This document shows, piece after piece, positions 13,301-24,911 of a stretch of 64,000 bases of DNA. Numbering within the stretch: the first letter of the stretch is position 1; every line of letters begins with the position of its first letter. Both the position numbers and the translations under genes were made by a program. The DNA lies in NCBI GenBank assembly GCA_034620365.1, contig JAQGEQ010000255.1, forward strand, positions 186,001-250,000. Direction: 5' to 3'. A model generated the notes under the pieces. That model saw nothing but the letters and a program-made list of their open reading frames with translations, had not been told where the DNA came from and did no database searches. Source of the DNA: Pegea sp. RAD2-039. Taxonomy: Eukaryota > Chordata > Thaliacea > Salpida > Salpidae.

Positions 13301-15990
13301 TCACAATCGCAGCTGCTCTAATCAATGACGTCATCACGACGTCACAAATGTCCCAAACAGCGTGCGTTGTCATCGAATCCTATGACATTTCCTTATTTGG
13401 TCATCAACGACAAATCTTCAGTTTCTAATCACGTGACGTCATTCATCTCAAATGACGTCGTGTAATCGTGGTGACGTCACATACGGCTTCGCAACAAAAC
13501 GCGAACAGCATTGATTAAAGTGACTGATTCACGTTTTCACCGCAAGATGGCGTTCTTATCTTCACTCTTTCTTCTCTTACCGGCCTCACAGAACACACAA
13601 GCGCGCGCGCGTTCGTGATTGTACAGCGCGTGCGCATTTCACTACGCCATCGGTTAGTTGCTGCCTGCTGTGACGTTTGCAGCACCAGCAGCAGTGATGA
13701 CGTCAGAGCACCCTGGTTGTCATGGCAACAATTTTTAGTGATGAAGTTCTTTGAGAGCTGTTTTAGAGTTGTGATGACGTCATCATCGCTAATTTAGTTC
13801 TATCAATTGAGTTGAGAGTTGTAGCGACATCAAGCGAAGATAGATGACGTCATCAGCGCGACTCTATTCGTGATCATTTTTGCTGTTTCAATTTTGTGCA
13901 AAAATGCTTAAAAAAAACGAACAAAACGAGTAAATCGGTTTCTAGACGCAATGACGTCATCGGCGCAGTCAATGACGTCACATGTGCTAAAAACAACGGC
14001 AACGAGGCGGAAATGACGTCACAGCTTCGAAGCATTCTATATAGGAGATGGTAAAAAGATAAAATTCGATTATGATTAGAAATGGTTGTCATGACGACGA
14101 TGGTATTATTTACGTTGCTATGGACACTGTTGTTCGGTATCAACCATACTGTCAAAGATACAGGAAACCAACTTTTTGGGGCTTCAATTTTGATGAGCCC
14201 TTGGTTTAAAATTGTATCTTCTTGTGTCATGAAAACGTCACTATGACAACGAGTTAGTAGCCTAGTTGCTGCTAGCGTTTTCGCGATGTAAATATGATTT
14301 CATCAAATGACAAACGATTTCGTTTTTTTTTTTGGAGATTTTTAAAAATCTAAATTTGAAATTGTTTCAAAAATTTTGACTTTTTTTTAAATTTTAAAAT
14401 TAATTTGAAATTTTCTAAATCTGAAGACTTTCTGCGCAAATAAGAAAGTGACCAAATTGTTCCGATCTCCACAAGATTTTCACAATCACAGTGATGCTTG
14501 AATGAGCAAGCAGGACGTTAAACTGACCATATTTCATTCGAATCAAATGTCAATTGAAGTTAGATTTTTCTCGATACAATTTTGATGAAGTTAACTTTTG
14601 AGATATCAATTAAAGAAGTTAGAAGTTGATAAATTCAACGATTCAACGAATTTCTCCATTCATAATAAACCAAGTGAAGAAAATTACTAAAAATTCGAAA
14701 ATCGAATCTAATAATATGTAAACGCAAACATGTCAACCAAAAAGACCCCTAAATCTCCAAATACAATTTTCTGATGTCCTATTTGCGGCTTTTTCTATTA
14801 ATGCCCCTAAACATCCGGGTCTTCTACTTTCAACCGATATTTCTTTTTTTCCTTTTCTTTCTCACCACTCCTAACCTTCTCTCTTCCTCTTTTTTATATC
14901 TTTCTTCTTTCAAATACATCATTAATGAACAGAGGCCTATTCCTCTCAGCAGTGACGATCACTTTGTGAACTATTTAACTAACAACAGAGTTTTTTGTCA
15001 AGAAGAACATGCATTTTTACTAGCTACAGAGCTTCAACTTCCTGTTTTCTACGCAACTAAATGTTTATTTTATTGTCAGAAAAGTTTTTAGTTTATTTTT
15101 TTTTTTGAATTTCTTAAGATTGAGTTTTTGTCGGAATCGGTCGGAATTATTTTTCTTTACTTTTCCGTGTATCTTTTCTTGATTTGTAAAATCTACAATC
15201 GCTTTGCTGAAATCGGAAATCTTTCTAATTTCCCAACACTTGCAATCAGCCAATCACGTTTCAGTATTTAACGAGAAAATGCAAATTACTTGTTGAAATT
15301 TGCAACCACTTTAAGTCATCGTTTCTAACACCTGTAGTGTTCATCGAACCATGACCATCATCGAAGCTGTGATTGGCTCACCAATTACCTTTTGACCCTT
15401 TATTAGCCAATTTCGAAAAGCAAAATTTCCAAAATTTTAACTCGCCGGCCTCTTATAGGAGACAGTAAAAAGCCTTTTAGGATTCGCATCGGCAGGTTAA
15501 GAGGAGTGAACGTTCAGTTCGCGCGTCTCTTCTACTCACACCACCTCCGGCAAAATTCGAATCATCTTCTTGTGACGTCATCGTCGCATGATTCTTTTCT
15601 TTATCTAACTGCCGTCGTAGCAATCTACAGCCGACAGGAATTAATTTGTTAATTTGTCTCTTGCAGACTAATCATTACTTATCCATTTTCCGGTTGCTAT
15701 GGCAACCATGTTCGCTTTTGCCATCTGGTCATCGTTTGAATAATGCATGAAACGTCACGTGAGTAAGTTTCGGGTCGTGAGCAAGTCACGTGACGCGCCT
15801 GAGTGCTTTGTGGCTATTGGTTTTAAGCTATCGGTGCCCTACAGCAACTATTTAATTAATTTTATGAATGAAAGTGAAACACGTGAATAGTTGTGGTTGC
15901 TAGGCAGCTGTTGACACCTGTTACCACCAACAACCCGATGCTAACCACTTGTTCATGTTTGTTACAGATTTCTAGACTTTGTAGCTTTTA
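13300..15990. other. Upstream region of the AEBP2 homologue, no supported gene
   Basis: Apart from the motif cluster, this region holds a YY1-like CAAGATGGCG at about 13543-13552, a short CG run near 13600, and a 19-nt motif found twice, TATAGGAGA(T/C)(G/A)GTAAAAAG at 14040-14058 and 15454-15472. Open frames here (13874-14230 -, 14774-15091 +) have no recognisable domain and look incidental. The region most likely contains promoter and 5' elements of AEBP2, possibly with a divergent transcript. Confidence 0.4.
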
Positions 15991-16261
15991 GTATTTACTT
16001 TTGTTGTTAAATCGAACTCAACATTGAAGCAATCAGGACCTTGCCTGGGTAAGTTTCTATTTTGTCCACCTCAAATTATCCCACGTGTATATGTAAATGT
16101 ACCACTGGCCCCCTAATACCCTTTGACCGCCTTTCAACTCCTCTGCTGACGTCACAGATTGTTTGAAGTGCTCGAAATCTTTTTAGTTGTTTATTTAACT
16201 CACCGCGTTTCCGCTTCACTGCGCACCACTTCACACAGCCAATCAGCTGTCGCTTTTGTAG

Positions 16262-17640
16262 ATTGAAGATGCACAATCGAAGTAATGCCGCCGCCGGCAG
16301 TAACCATGACGACAACGACGACAAAATGCGGCAATTGACACGACGCGCTGACAGCGAAGATAAAATCGAGTCAATGACGTCATTACATCGCATTAAAGAC
16401 GACTTTATTTCGTCATCAACGCCTCAAACGCCACTTCGAAACGCTTCAAATGATGAAGATGAAAAGATGCGCGCAGCCAGCCCAGATTCAGGGATTGGAC
16501 CGGCTCCTAGTCCTCTAGCTGATCTTTATGATGAAGCACCTAAAGACCTTTTGACGTCATCACAAGACGCAGCGAGTAACGCGGACTCGTGTACGCCGAT
16601 CGAATCAACTCCAGCATCGCCACAAGAAGGCGAAGTTGACTCGCTTCCTTATCGGCTTTGTCTAGAACGTCCGCCGGAACCACCAAAGCCAAAGCCCGCA
16701 GGTGAGTCTAAACTTTCCTTATGTATTGAATCTGACTAACTCAATCATCAGAACCTTCAATACCATGTCAATGGGAAGATTGTTCCCAAATATTCTTTGA
16801 AAAGCACCAGCTACAAGATCATCTTCAAAATGATCACGTGCAGAATGCTACGTCATCCAGGTGACGTCACTGTCGTTCCGGATCACTGATTATCAACTTG
16901 TCACTTTCAGCAAGTATTCATGTAGGTGGAAAGGATGTCGAGTATTTGATAAACCATCTAGAAATTCATCTTGTCTCCGTCAACATGTTCTCATGGTACA
17001 CAGCGGTTGTAAACGATTCGCTGTAAGTTACGCGCTTCATTTCTCGACTCGATGACGTCACTTCCGCTTGTAGTGTTGCTTCGCGGGTTGTACAGCGCGA
17101 TTTCAAACATCTACGGGACTCAATCGTCACGTGAGCATCCATTTGAAGAACAATAAACAACAAACGAAGCGACAGAAGATTCAGTTAAATTGTGCGTCAT
17201 CAGCTCTTCAAATCATCGATCGTCGTCGCTACAAAAACCAAACGATGCCGTTAGGTGAGTAGTGACCTTTAGTGACCCCCACCCACCTACGTCACTGACC
17301 ACCATGTGCAGCCAACCGTCACGACCTGATGGATGATTACGTCATGGAACGAATCCGTTTTCGTTTATTGAAATTAAAAGAGTTTGAGGAAAAGAGTACG
17401 ACTCGTAGAAGGCATATCCCTAAATCTTCTTCTAACTCCTCCGAGGTAAGGACCCTTTAAATCCCTATCTACGCCCTAACCCCTTGTCTACAGCAATCAA
17501 CGTCGTCTAGTAACGATGCTTCCATGGTAACCAGCATGTTCGCTAGCAACCGTTACCATGCACGCACCGAATTAGAAGAACTTCTTTACTTCGATCGTCC
17601 TCGAAAGCGCTCGAGAAAGAACAAACGAGGTATCGCGTAG
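16262..17640 (+). CDS. AEBP2: AEBP2/Jing-like C2H2 zinc-finger PRC2 cofactor
   Basis: AEBP2 is an accessory subunit of Polycomb repressive complex 2 that binds DNA and nucleosomes in the nucleus. Coding exons are 16262-16701 (ATG at 16269), 16752-16860, 16911-17022, 17074-17254, 17312-17445 and 17494-17640, giving 371 residues. All five introns are 48-57 nt. A 5'-UTR exon probably ends at the donor at 16049. The N-terminal third is acidic and Ser/Pro-rich. Three C2H2 fingers follow: CQWEDC, CRWKGCRVFDKPSRNSSCLR with a long finger-2 loop, and CFAGCTARFQTSTGLNRHVS. The long second finger and the third finger match AEBP2 (human CYWRGCKVY and GGLARHV). A basic segment and LMDDYVMERIRFRLL follow, comparable to the AEBP2 region after its fingers. 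The usual AEBP2 C-terminal segment is missing before the TAG at 17638 and may lie in downstream exons. Confidence 0.82.
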
Positions 17641-18240
17641 TGACGCTCGTGCATCCGGTCCAAATCTAATCCAAGTATCTTACTCCAGAGATCGATGGAA
17701 CACAACTCTTCGGCCGGACCCTTTAACCCCAACTTCTCTTCGCGGCTTTTTCTATTTTATTCATCTACAACTCTTCCATCGCCGCCAGATGTCGCCCTTC
17801 TCCATTCCGTCCGCTTTTTCGCGTTCGCCAGTGACGTCATCACTTCCCAAAACATCAAAACCAATCAACAAAATCCAACAAACTCTAGTGCAAGTCCCTC
17901 AACCACCACCCTGTCCCTCCTCGACTGGACCCCGTCCGAATATTTCCCATTTTGTCGTTTTTGTTGTCGTTGGGCGAATCGACCATTTTCACGTTGTTTT
18001 CTGTGAACCTTTTTGTGACGTCATCCGGCTAGCTGATTGTTGTCGTGGAAACCGAGCGAACGCTGAGTGCAATACACAGCTGAAGGAGTTGCCGATGAGT
18101 GACGTCATTAGCGCGATCAGCTTGCAATCGTGTTTCTCCCTACCGCCGGCACCAAACTGCTTTCTCTCCCCTCTCGCACGCCATCTGGCGACAGCTATCA
18201 AATCTTTTTTACTTTATCAACTGTGATGCTTTCTTGTTAG
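17641..18240 (+). other. 3' flank or possible alternative 3' exons of AEBP2
   Basis: A GT at 17630 and an AG at 17688 (or 17690) could remove the stop as a ~60-nt intron, the usual size here. The downstream sequence is open in two frames for several hundred bases. One frame contains VALLHSVRFFAFASD and then LLDWTPSEYFP near 17914-17946, which resembles the conserved AEBP2 C-terminal segments VVFHSTVIAK and LLHWMPEDILP. I could not build a phase-consistent join, so this is either a spliced C-terminus I have not resolved, a frameshifted remnant, or UTR with chance similarity. TGACGTCA occurs at 17832, 18016 and 18100. Confidence 0.3.
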
Positions 18241-18883
18241 AAGCAAGCTACTAGGTAGAGTTGAACGGTGCCAAAAAAATCTTCACATAAAATTACTAGT
18301 TTCGAAATGTCACTTGAAAATTTACAATTTCAAAAGTAGCTGCAACTCCCGGTCAGCGTGCCTTACAGGGATAAGATGAACACTAGAGGGTGATAAAGAG
18401 TCGGTAAAGATGCAGCAAGTGGCGACAAGACTTATTCCATTCTATTCTAACGCTCGTTTATTCAAAACACCAAAATTTCCAGATAAGCCTTTTTCGTCAG
18501 ATTTTTAAAGATGACATCATGTAAACCTGATTGTATGACGTCATCCACACCCTATATAATCCTCTGTAGGAATGCCTCAGCATACACACTAAGCCTTCTA
18601 CAAGATTATGTTTGTTGGTGGGTCAATTAGGTTTGGACAGATCTCAAAAACATCTCCTACCAACTTTTGATGTTGTTTTTTTTCCCTGTTTTTTTTTGTG
18701 TTTACAAATCCATTTTTCATACTGTACACCTATTTCCTGAATGTGCAATCAGGAGACGTCACAAGTTTGTGTTTAGTGTGTAATTGTGTTACATGTCTTG
18801 TACATCTGCTGACTCAAATACAATTTTGTTACAACTTTTTTTATGAATAAATCAACCACATAAAATTTATTCAATTTTTTATT
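18241..18883. other. Convergent 3' region between AEBP2 and CNOT11
   Basis: This 640-bp stretch separates the two convergent genes. It has one TGACGTCA at 18536, an AATAAA at 18845 in plus orientation, and T-rich runs near 18670-18700. No open frame or RNA gene was recognised. It presumably contains the 3' UTRs of both genes. Confidence 0.5.
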
Positions 18884-20203
18884 TTAATTACTTACATCAT
18901 ATTTTTGAGCTGAATAATTGGCTTTTAAAGTCCTGAAAAGTCTCATAACGCTTCTATGTCGGTGAAAATTATAACAAAAGGAAAGAATCTCAGTGAGAAT
19001 TGAACAAATTACCATCTTCTTGTTGATCATCTTCATCAACAAACTCGCCATCGAATGAATAAGAGCGTCTTTACGACTACTCTCACTATAATCATACAGT
19101 TTAGATATACAAAGAAAGATATAAAGATCAGAAAACTGATGAGGTAAGGAATACTTGACGATGAAATCAGAAATTACTCTAAATGAGTGAAGTCCATAAT
19201 TTAAGACAATTAAGACGGGTAAGTAAAGATCTTCACGACGTGACAAAATGGCTCTTTCTAAAAGTGCCCCAGTTGAGAAATTGTCACAATCTGAAGACAA
19301 ATCTGTCTTTTCTGATTTTCTGAAAAAGAACAGAAGCGATTTGTCCTTTCTCATGGCAACCAAACGCGCGATCTCGCTTTGTGTCAGCTGGATTTCGTTG
19401 TTTACTATCTTGTTGATAGAATCATCCCATAAGAAGTGGTGATCTTCCGATCTAGGATTCATCCAGACAAGTTCGTTCCTGCCACAAGGCATCAGAGGTG
19501 GAATGGGACGGATGAATTCTGGCTTCCAGGCGCTTTCTACTTGCAAACCATCACCACGAGCAAACAACTCACAAGCAATCGATCTACATTGTTGAGAAGA
19601 CGAGACGTATCCACTGAAAGAAGGGATCGTAAGGATGTTGGAGATATTAGATTTGCTGGATAGGAATCTTTGAGAGTGCTCTTGAACGATTGCTAGCTGG
19701 AAGTTGCTGATGTCAATATCAGATTGTTGCTTCTTTTTTGGGTTTAGAACTTTTTGAGGAGTTTTATTTGCGAGATCATCATTACACTGGCAGCAGACGA
19801 GTGTAGCGAGGAATCGTTGCTCTTGTGAACTTCCCAGATTGTTTTTAGAAGCTTTGGGGGCATCCCCCATACTTTCATCATCATTTACTGGTAGTTGCAG
19901 GAAGTGATTAAACACTAATGAAAAAGGGTTGTCTGCGAGAGGTCCTTTTTTATACAATTCATAGATTATGAAGAACGCAGATATACGTTGACAAGCACCA
20001 GGAAATAAAGAAGGTTGTTGTAAGAGGCTAGCGAGGAATAAACCAATCTTAAAGTTATCTCTTGCTTCAAACCCAGCACTTCGGATGTACTTGAGAAGGC
20101 TTCCTAATCGTTTATCACTTACTTTATCCTCTTCAAGCAGTTGTAGTAGCTTGTTAATGTCAGATGGTGCAAGGTGCAAGCAATCTGTTGAGGTTTTTGG
20201 CAT
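18884..20203 (-). CDS. CNOT11: CCR4-NOT transcription complex subunit 11 (intronless)
   Basis: CNOT11 is the cytoplasmic CCR4-NOT deadenylase subunit that, with CNOT10, docks on the CNOT1 N-terminus. This single uninterrupted frame encodes 439 residues with ATG at 20203. Near residues 50-110 it has KIGLFLASLLQQPSLFPGAC, then RISAFFIIYELYKKGPLADN followed by PF, matching the human LLQQPDLLPSAAQR and LAANPF core. At about 225 comes EFIRPIPPLMPCGRNELVWM followed by NP (human [21 protein letters not shown]). The C-terminal third (LHSFRVISDFIVKYSLPHQF, then an FRLLK-like MRLFRTLKAN) matches the DUF2363 domain. Length is slightly below human CNOT11. It is odd in having no intron while its neighbours have many. 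The start is the first ATG, just before a conserved-looking N-terminus. Confidence 0.88.
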   Translation of the reverse strand: MPKTSTDCLHLAPSDINKLLQLLEEDKVSDKRLGSLLKYIRSAGFEARDNFKIGLFLASLLQQPSLFPGACQRISAFFIIYELYKKGPLADNPFSLVFNHFLQLPVNDDESMGDAPKASKNNLGSSQEQRFLATLVCCQCNDDLANKTPQKVLNPKKKQQSDIDISNFQLAIVQEHSQRFLSSKSNISNILTIPSFSGYVSSSQQCRSIACELFARGDGLQVESAWKPEFIRPIPPLMPCGRNELVWMNPRSEDHHFLWDDSINKIVNNEIQLTQSEIARLVAMRKDKSLLFFFRKSEKTDLSSDCDNFSTGALLERAILSRREDLYLPVLIVLNYGLHSFRVISDFIVKYSLPHQFSDLYIFLCISKLYDYSESSRKDALIHSMASLLMKMINKKMVICSILTEILSFCYNFHRHRSVMRLFRTLKANYSAQKYDVSN

Positions 20204-23200
20204 TTTATGAAATTAATAGTTGTTACTTTCAAAAGCAGCTGAAAAAATAATAATGTTTACAGATTATCTGAACTTTTAAAAGTGAAACTAATAGAATTCG
20301 ACAAACTCTCTATGAAAGTTTATTGATTTATTCAGATTTATGCCCAACAATCTGAGAGAAACCTTTTGAAATTGTTTTAAAGTAATACCACATGTTAGTA
20401 TAATATTTCAATTAAAAAACACTCAAGTAGTTATTAATCATATAATAAATTGGTATTAATTCTAAAGCTTAATAATACAATAAAAACTTGTAGTAATACA
20501 AACAGTGTTGTGATATTTCTACTGGATGATTATAGAAATCGATTTTAAACAAATGCTTTAACAATACAATGCTCTAAACAAATCATTAGAAAGATTGAAC
20601 AAACAGACTTTTGAAAAGTGCTAGAGATGATGTTTGCTTAGCTATTACACCTTTCATACTTTAAACATACATTTAAAATTCATTTTGAATAAAATGTTGA
20701 TTAATCTATATGAATTAAATAATAAATGTAAGCTTAAAACTATATTACTGTTATTTATAAATCAGTAAGATGGCTAAAATTAAATTTTTAACAAAATTAT
20801 AATAACAAAGATACTTTTGAACAGTTTATCATATCACATAATATTACTAAAATGTATAAAATTCATCAACAACTTATGCTTGGAATAAATAAAATTGGAA
20901 AGTTTTATAAATAGGAAAAGCTAATTTTATAAAAGTTAAATTTAATTTAGACAATTTTTAGTAAAAATACTGGAAGCTGTACTACAAATAGATGAAAATA
21001 AATTGAAATTTCAGATAACTTAGAAACGTCTACAATACATGGGGGTTCTATTAATAGTCAAATATCACGATGAGCCCGGTTATTGTTTACAAGCATTCCT
21101 CAAAGATATTTGGATAGACAGCAGAAAGAGAAAAACTATTTGAGCATGCTCTTAACAAATAGTTGATTTAAAAAAAGCGTTTTATAATTTTACTTTAAAA
21201 ACGGTTATTTTAGTTCAAATGAAATAGTTAAGCAATTTTTAAACAAAAATGCATAAAAAAAAGTAAGCTAAAAGATGAATGAAAGTTTTATGTTTAAAAA
21301 TTTGAAATGTTGCTAAAGCTATCTTCTCATCAATCAAAATTGTGGTTAGAAATTTTTAAGAGTTGATAAAACATTATAGCAAACCTATTCAATTAAATAG
21401 ACCAATAAAAGTTAAATTAATTTTCTTTATCTCCTATTAATTTGTTGAAATTGCTGAAATAAGATAAAATATTAAGCTTTCTTATAACAAAATATTTTTA
21501 GTTTAAAGATAGTATTTATTAAACATTATCGAAAAATTTACAAAATAAATTATCATAAAACAAAAAAACTTGAATATAGATACAATAAATGTGATTTAAA
21601 TTTAAAACACATTTTCAGCCGATGTAAAAAAGAATAATTTTAAGAAAGGTTAAATTGAGATTTTTTGTCAGTAACAGTTAAAAGATTAGAATCAGTATAT
21701 TTATAAATGATGAAAAAAACATCTTTTAGTAGATTAATTTACTTTTAAATAAATTGTATCTATGAATTGAACTCCAAACATTTGACCAGGCAAAAATTTT
21801 TTTGTGAAAACGATTTAGAAAATGTTAAATCAAAAGTGAATAAAATAACTAAATTTTCAAATCATAAAAAAACGGATAACAAAAAGTGATATTTCGAGAA
21901 CTTTTCATTTAATTTTTTTAGCATATGTATAATTGTACAAAACATTTTTGAAAAATAATCAAATTTAATCTTAAAATTGTTTTTACATATTTCAAACAAT
22001 TTTTTATTTACTGTTTTACATTTAGCAAACAAAAAATCGACCTGATTGTGAAAACACTTTTATGACGTCTTTAAAAATTGAAACGAATTAAACTTTTAAC
22101 TTCGCAATCTAGGAATAATTACTTCTGGATAAAAGAACATATATGGAAATTTGAGTTTTTAATAAAACGAATTTTTAGAGTTACTGAAAAAATTTCTTTT
22201 TTAAATAAATATTAAATACAAAATCGTTTTACTTGAAAAAACTATCGATAAAACATAAATTAGTAATCATTTGCACAATTATTCTTGATAAATTTATTCG
22301 ATTAATTTTATTATAAGGTAAATTTAAAATTTTATTATAAATTACATTTTTTGTGTTTTTAGGTATGATTTGATGAAACAGTAAAGAGAGTAGGTAGAAA
22401 AAAACAAAAGAAAAAATGTATCCAAAATTAACTTGTTTTTACAAGAAATGTCAATAGATAGTAAAAAAAGCTTTAGATGATTTATAATTAGTAAAGTACA
22501 TCAACTTTGTAAATCAATAATTTCTCCAAAAACGGTTGCAAAACTCTATTGAATAATAAATAACAAAAGCTTTAGTGTTTCTATTTATTCAAAAAACACC
22601 CATAAAAATAGCTAAGAAACAAATTGAAAAATTATTGTAAAAATAAAGAAGCTAACAAGCATAAAACTGAACATCCTGTATAAAATCTATCGAAAAAAAA
22701 ATTTAGCCGTTTACTGAGAGTAAAGTTGTTTACATCAATGACATATACGTTTTCGACAAAAAAAAAGTTATTTCTTAATTATCTGATAAGTTTTTTATAA
22801 GAAAATAGAAGACAATTTTTAATTAACTGCCTGTTTTTCTGATAATTTCATGAAAATTTTAATCGATAGCAACCCTAATTTAAATCCAACGAATAATATA
22901 AAAATTTGATAAAAAGATACCGAGTCACACAGCTTTTTGACCCTCAAAAACTCTGTGGTTAATGAATAAAAGCTGACACTCACTACCTCTTTAGTATATT
23001 TTAGTTTTTACTTTATTTGGTAAAACTAAAATGAAAAAATGATAAATAAATGATGGTTTTTCATACACTAGTATATACTTTTTGTTGTTATTATTATTAT
23101 AAAATATATTTATATAAAAAATTAATTAATAAATACTATTGCCAATTGTAGTATTTATAATATTAATAAAAATAAAGTAAAGCGAATCAATAGAGGAATC

Positions 23201-24120
23201 AGGTAATCGGTGGTAGGTTTTTGTTTATTGATTCTGTTTATATAAATCTTTTTATTTAACACTTCTTAAAGTTATTTATTTTGCAAACAGTAGATTTACA
23301 CAAGCAGTAAATTGTTAATTAGAAGTTTAGAAGTAAATTTTATCGATTGTGAAAAGTACTTTCTACTGTTCATACTGTTTTTTTTTTATTTTTTGTAGCC
23401 TGGATTTTTTTCTATTTAACAGAAATTATTCAAACTAAAGAGCTTTTTGTTTAATTATTATTAAACTATAAACTTCTTACTATATAAATTATTTCCAAGT
23501 TTATATTATTTACTAATATAAAGTGAATGAATATTTATTATTTTTTTAGAAATTGATTGGTATACGCAGAAGTATAAATTACTCTGATAAAAATTAACTT
23601 TAAGGTCAGAAAATTTCTGAAATAAATAATCATTAAACTCTTTATCGTATCTAGTTTTTAAAGTGTTATGTCTTTCATACATTAATTGCCAGTTATTTTA
23701 TTGATTTTTGTCAACTTTGTTAGCTACAGAGATTAAAGGTAAAAAACCAATATGATAGAAGATCAAATTTTTCGAAGATAAATATTTTCATCCACAAAAG
23801 AAAAAACCTTTAAAAATTTAACGAACATAATAGTATTTACTTCTGAGGTTCGATCATAGTTAGAGTTTAGACTTTGATTTATTAATATTTTCTTAAAAAA
23901 TATCAAGAAACATAAAAAATTGTAAAAAATTGAATTCAAAACTTTAAAAACTCATTTTTTCTTTCGCCAAAATGTCAGTTATTTAAAAATATTTAAAAAT
24001 TATTTGCCTACCAATACTAAAAACATTAAATTTCTGTAAACGAGGTTTGGAAATTTATAAAAAACATATTTACTAATCACATTAAAGATATTTCAGAAAT
24101 CTTTGTTTCTAAATTAAATC
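20204..24120. other. AT-rich intergenic region, nothing recognised
   Basis: About 3.9 kb upstream of CNOT11. The plus strand is A-rich from roughly 20.7 to 22.7 kb, the mirror of the T-rich stretch at 10-12 kb. No exon chain, RNA gene or transposon protein was seen. The first few hundred bases should include the CNOT11 promoter, but no clear core element stands out. Confidence 0.5.
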
Positions 24121-24139
24121 ATAAAATTTAAATATTGTG

Positions 24140-24460
24140 TTCAAAGATTCTGTAGTTCGACGAAGAACCTAATGTACAGGTGCTCAAGTCGGTTGGGGAC
24201 TGATCCAATGTGCTTTTGAAGATGAGTTTCTCTCCCACATCATCTTCAAAGATTCCGCGGAGAGGAGTGCAGAAAGTATCTTCCTCGACCACTACTTTTT
24301 GGCTGCTTTGAAATCTAATGTCTTTGATATTACTGTCCTAGGTCACTAGGCTGTGTCACTGAATCTCTGGTGTGGAAATATTTCAGCGCACGCTATTCTC
24401 CACTATAATAAAAACACAACCGGGTAGGAACTACAACTGTCAACTTCCTTCCTTCTATTT
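24140..24460. other. Compositional island of unknown nature
   Basis: About 320 bp of balanced base composition stands out sharply in an AT-rich background. The plus strand carries an open stretch (about 24165-24343) reading AQVGWGLIQCAFEDEFLSHI and onward to a stop after VLGH. There is no polypyrimidine acceptor or convincing donor. It could be a relic of a mobile element, a non-coding RNA gene, or a lost exon. I do not recognise it. Confidence 0.3.
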
Positions 24461-24911
24461 CTTCTTCCTTTTATAACTAAATTTCTATATAATTCTGAGT
24501 TTTGAAATTCAAAATAAACCTTAGAAACACGACATTCAAAAAAGTTATATTTTTATATTTCATAGATGAAAACAGACTACTATGACACGAAGATAATGAT
24601 CTCATAAAACTTAAAAAGATATTTGAAAAATTCTTGCACTAATTTAACGACAGATTTTTGTGGAATCTCATGATTTTGTGATAAGCTCACTATTTTTCAA
24701 TTATATTTCTTGCGTCATAAAATTAGAAATGAAAAAATCACTTCAACATTTGTTATCTCTTCGAACTAACTTTTTAGATTTTTAAAATTTATTATTGAAA
24801 TGTTGAAATAGATATTTAATTAAGGCTGTAAAATGATTTTCATAAAAAATAATATTCTGTGTGAAATGTATCATTAAAATAAGAAGAAATCGTATTTTTT
24901 CTGTGATTCAT

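Larger units (their letters stand above)
13326..18543. promoter_or_regulatory. TGACGTCA palindrome cluster A (19 copies) with CACGTG and X-box-like sites
   Basis: The exact octamer TGACGTCA (CRE palindrome, the classical CREB/ATF bZIP site) starts at 13326, 13434, 13472, 13698, 13775, 13845, 13952, 13973, 14014, 15573, 16147, 16375, 16552, 16862, 17053, 17832, 18016, 18100 and 18536. CACGTG occurs at 13430, 15756, 15787, 15880, 16082, 16835 and 17128. RFX/X-box-like palindromes include GTTGTCATGGCAAC at 13716 and GTTGCTATGGCAAC at 15693. The block is CpG-containing and GC-richer than the flanks and covers the upstream region, introns, exons and downstream region of the AEBP2 homologue. Whether the sites are bound or are an iterated genomic motif cannot be told from sequence. 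Confidence 0.7.

Noticed and set aside
13326-14021. Regularly recurring palindromes considered as a CRISPR-like or phage-type repeat array
   Set aside because: Spacing is irregular, the repeat is only 8 bp, and the context is a eukaryotic intron-bearing gene region.
13874-14230. Minus-strand 118-codon open frame in the CRE-rich region
   Set aside because: No domain, no splice context, and it includes several TGACGTCA copies. It is better explained as chance openness in a GC-richer region.
14774-15091. Plus-strand 105-codon open frame starting with a hydrophobic run
   Set aside because: It follows a pyrimidine-rich tract that inflates Phe and Leu. There is no recognisable family and no supporting start context.
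18241-18440. Segment near 18350-18430 considered as a tRNA or small structured RNA
   Set aside because: No T-loop GGTTCRA-type box, no acceptor-stem pairing, and no A-box at proper spacing could be found by eye.
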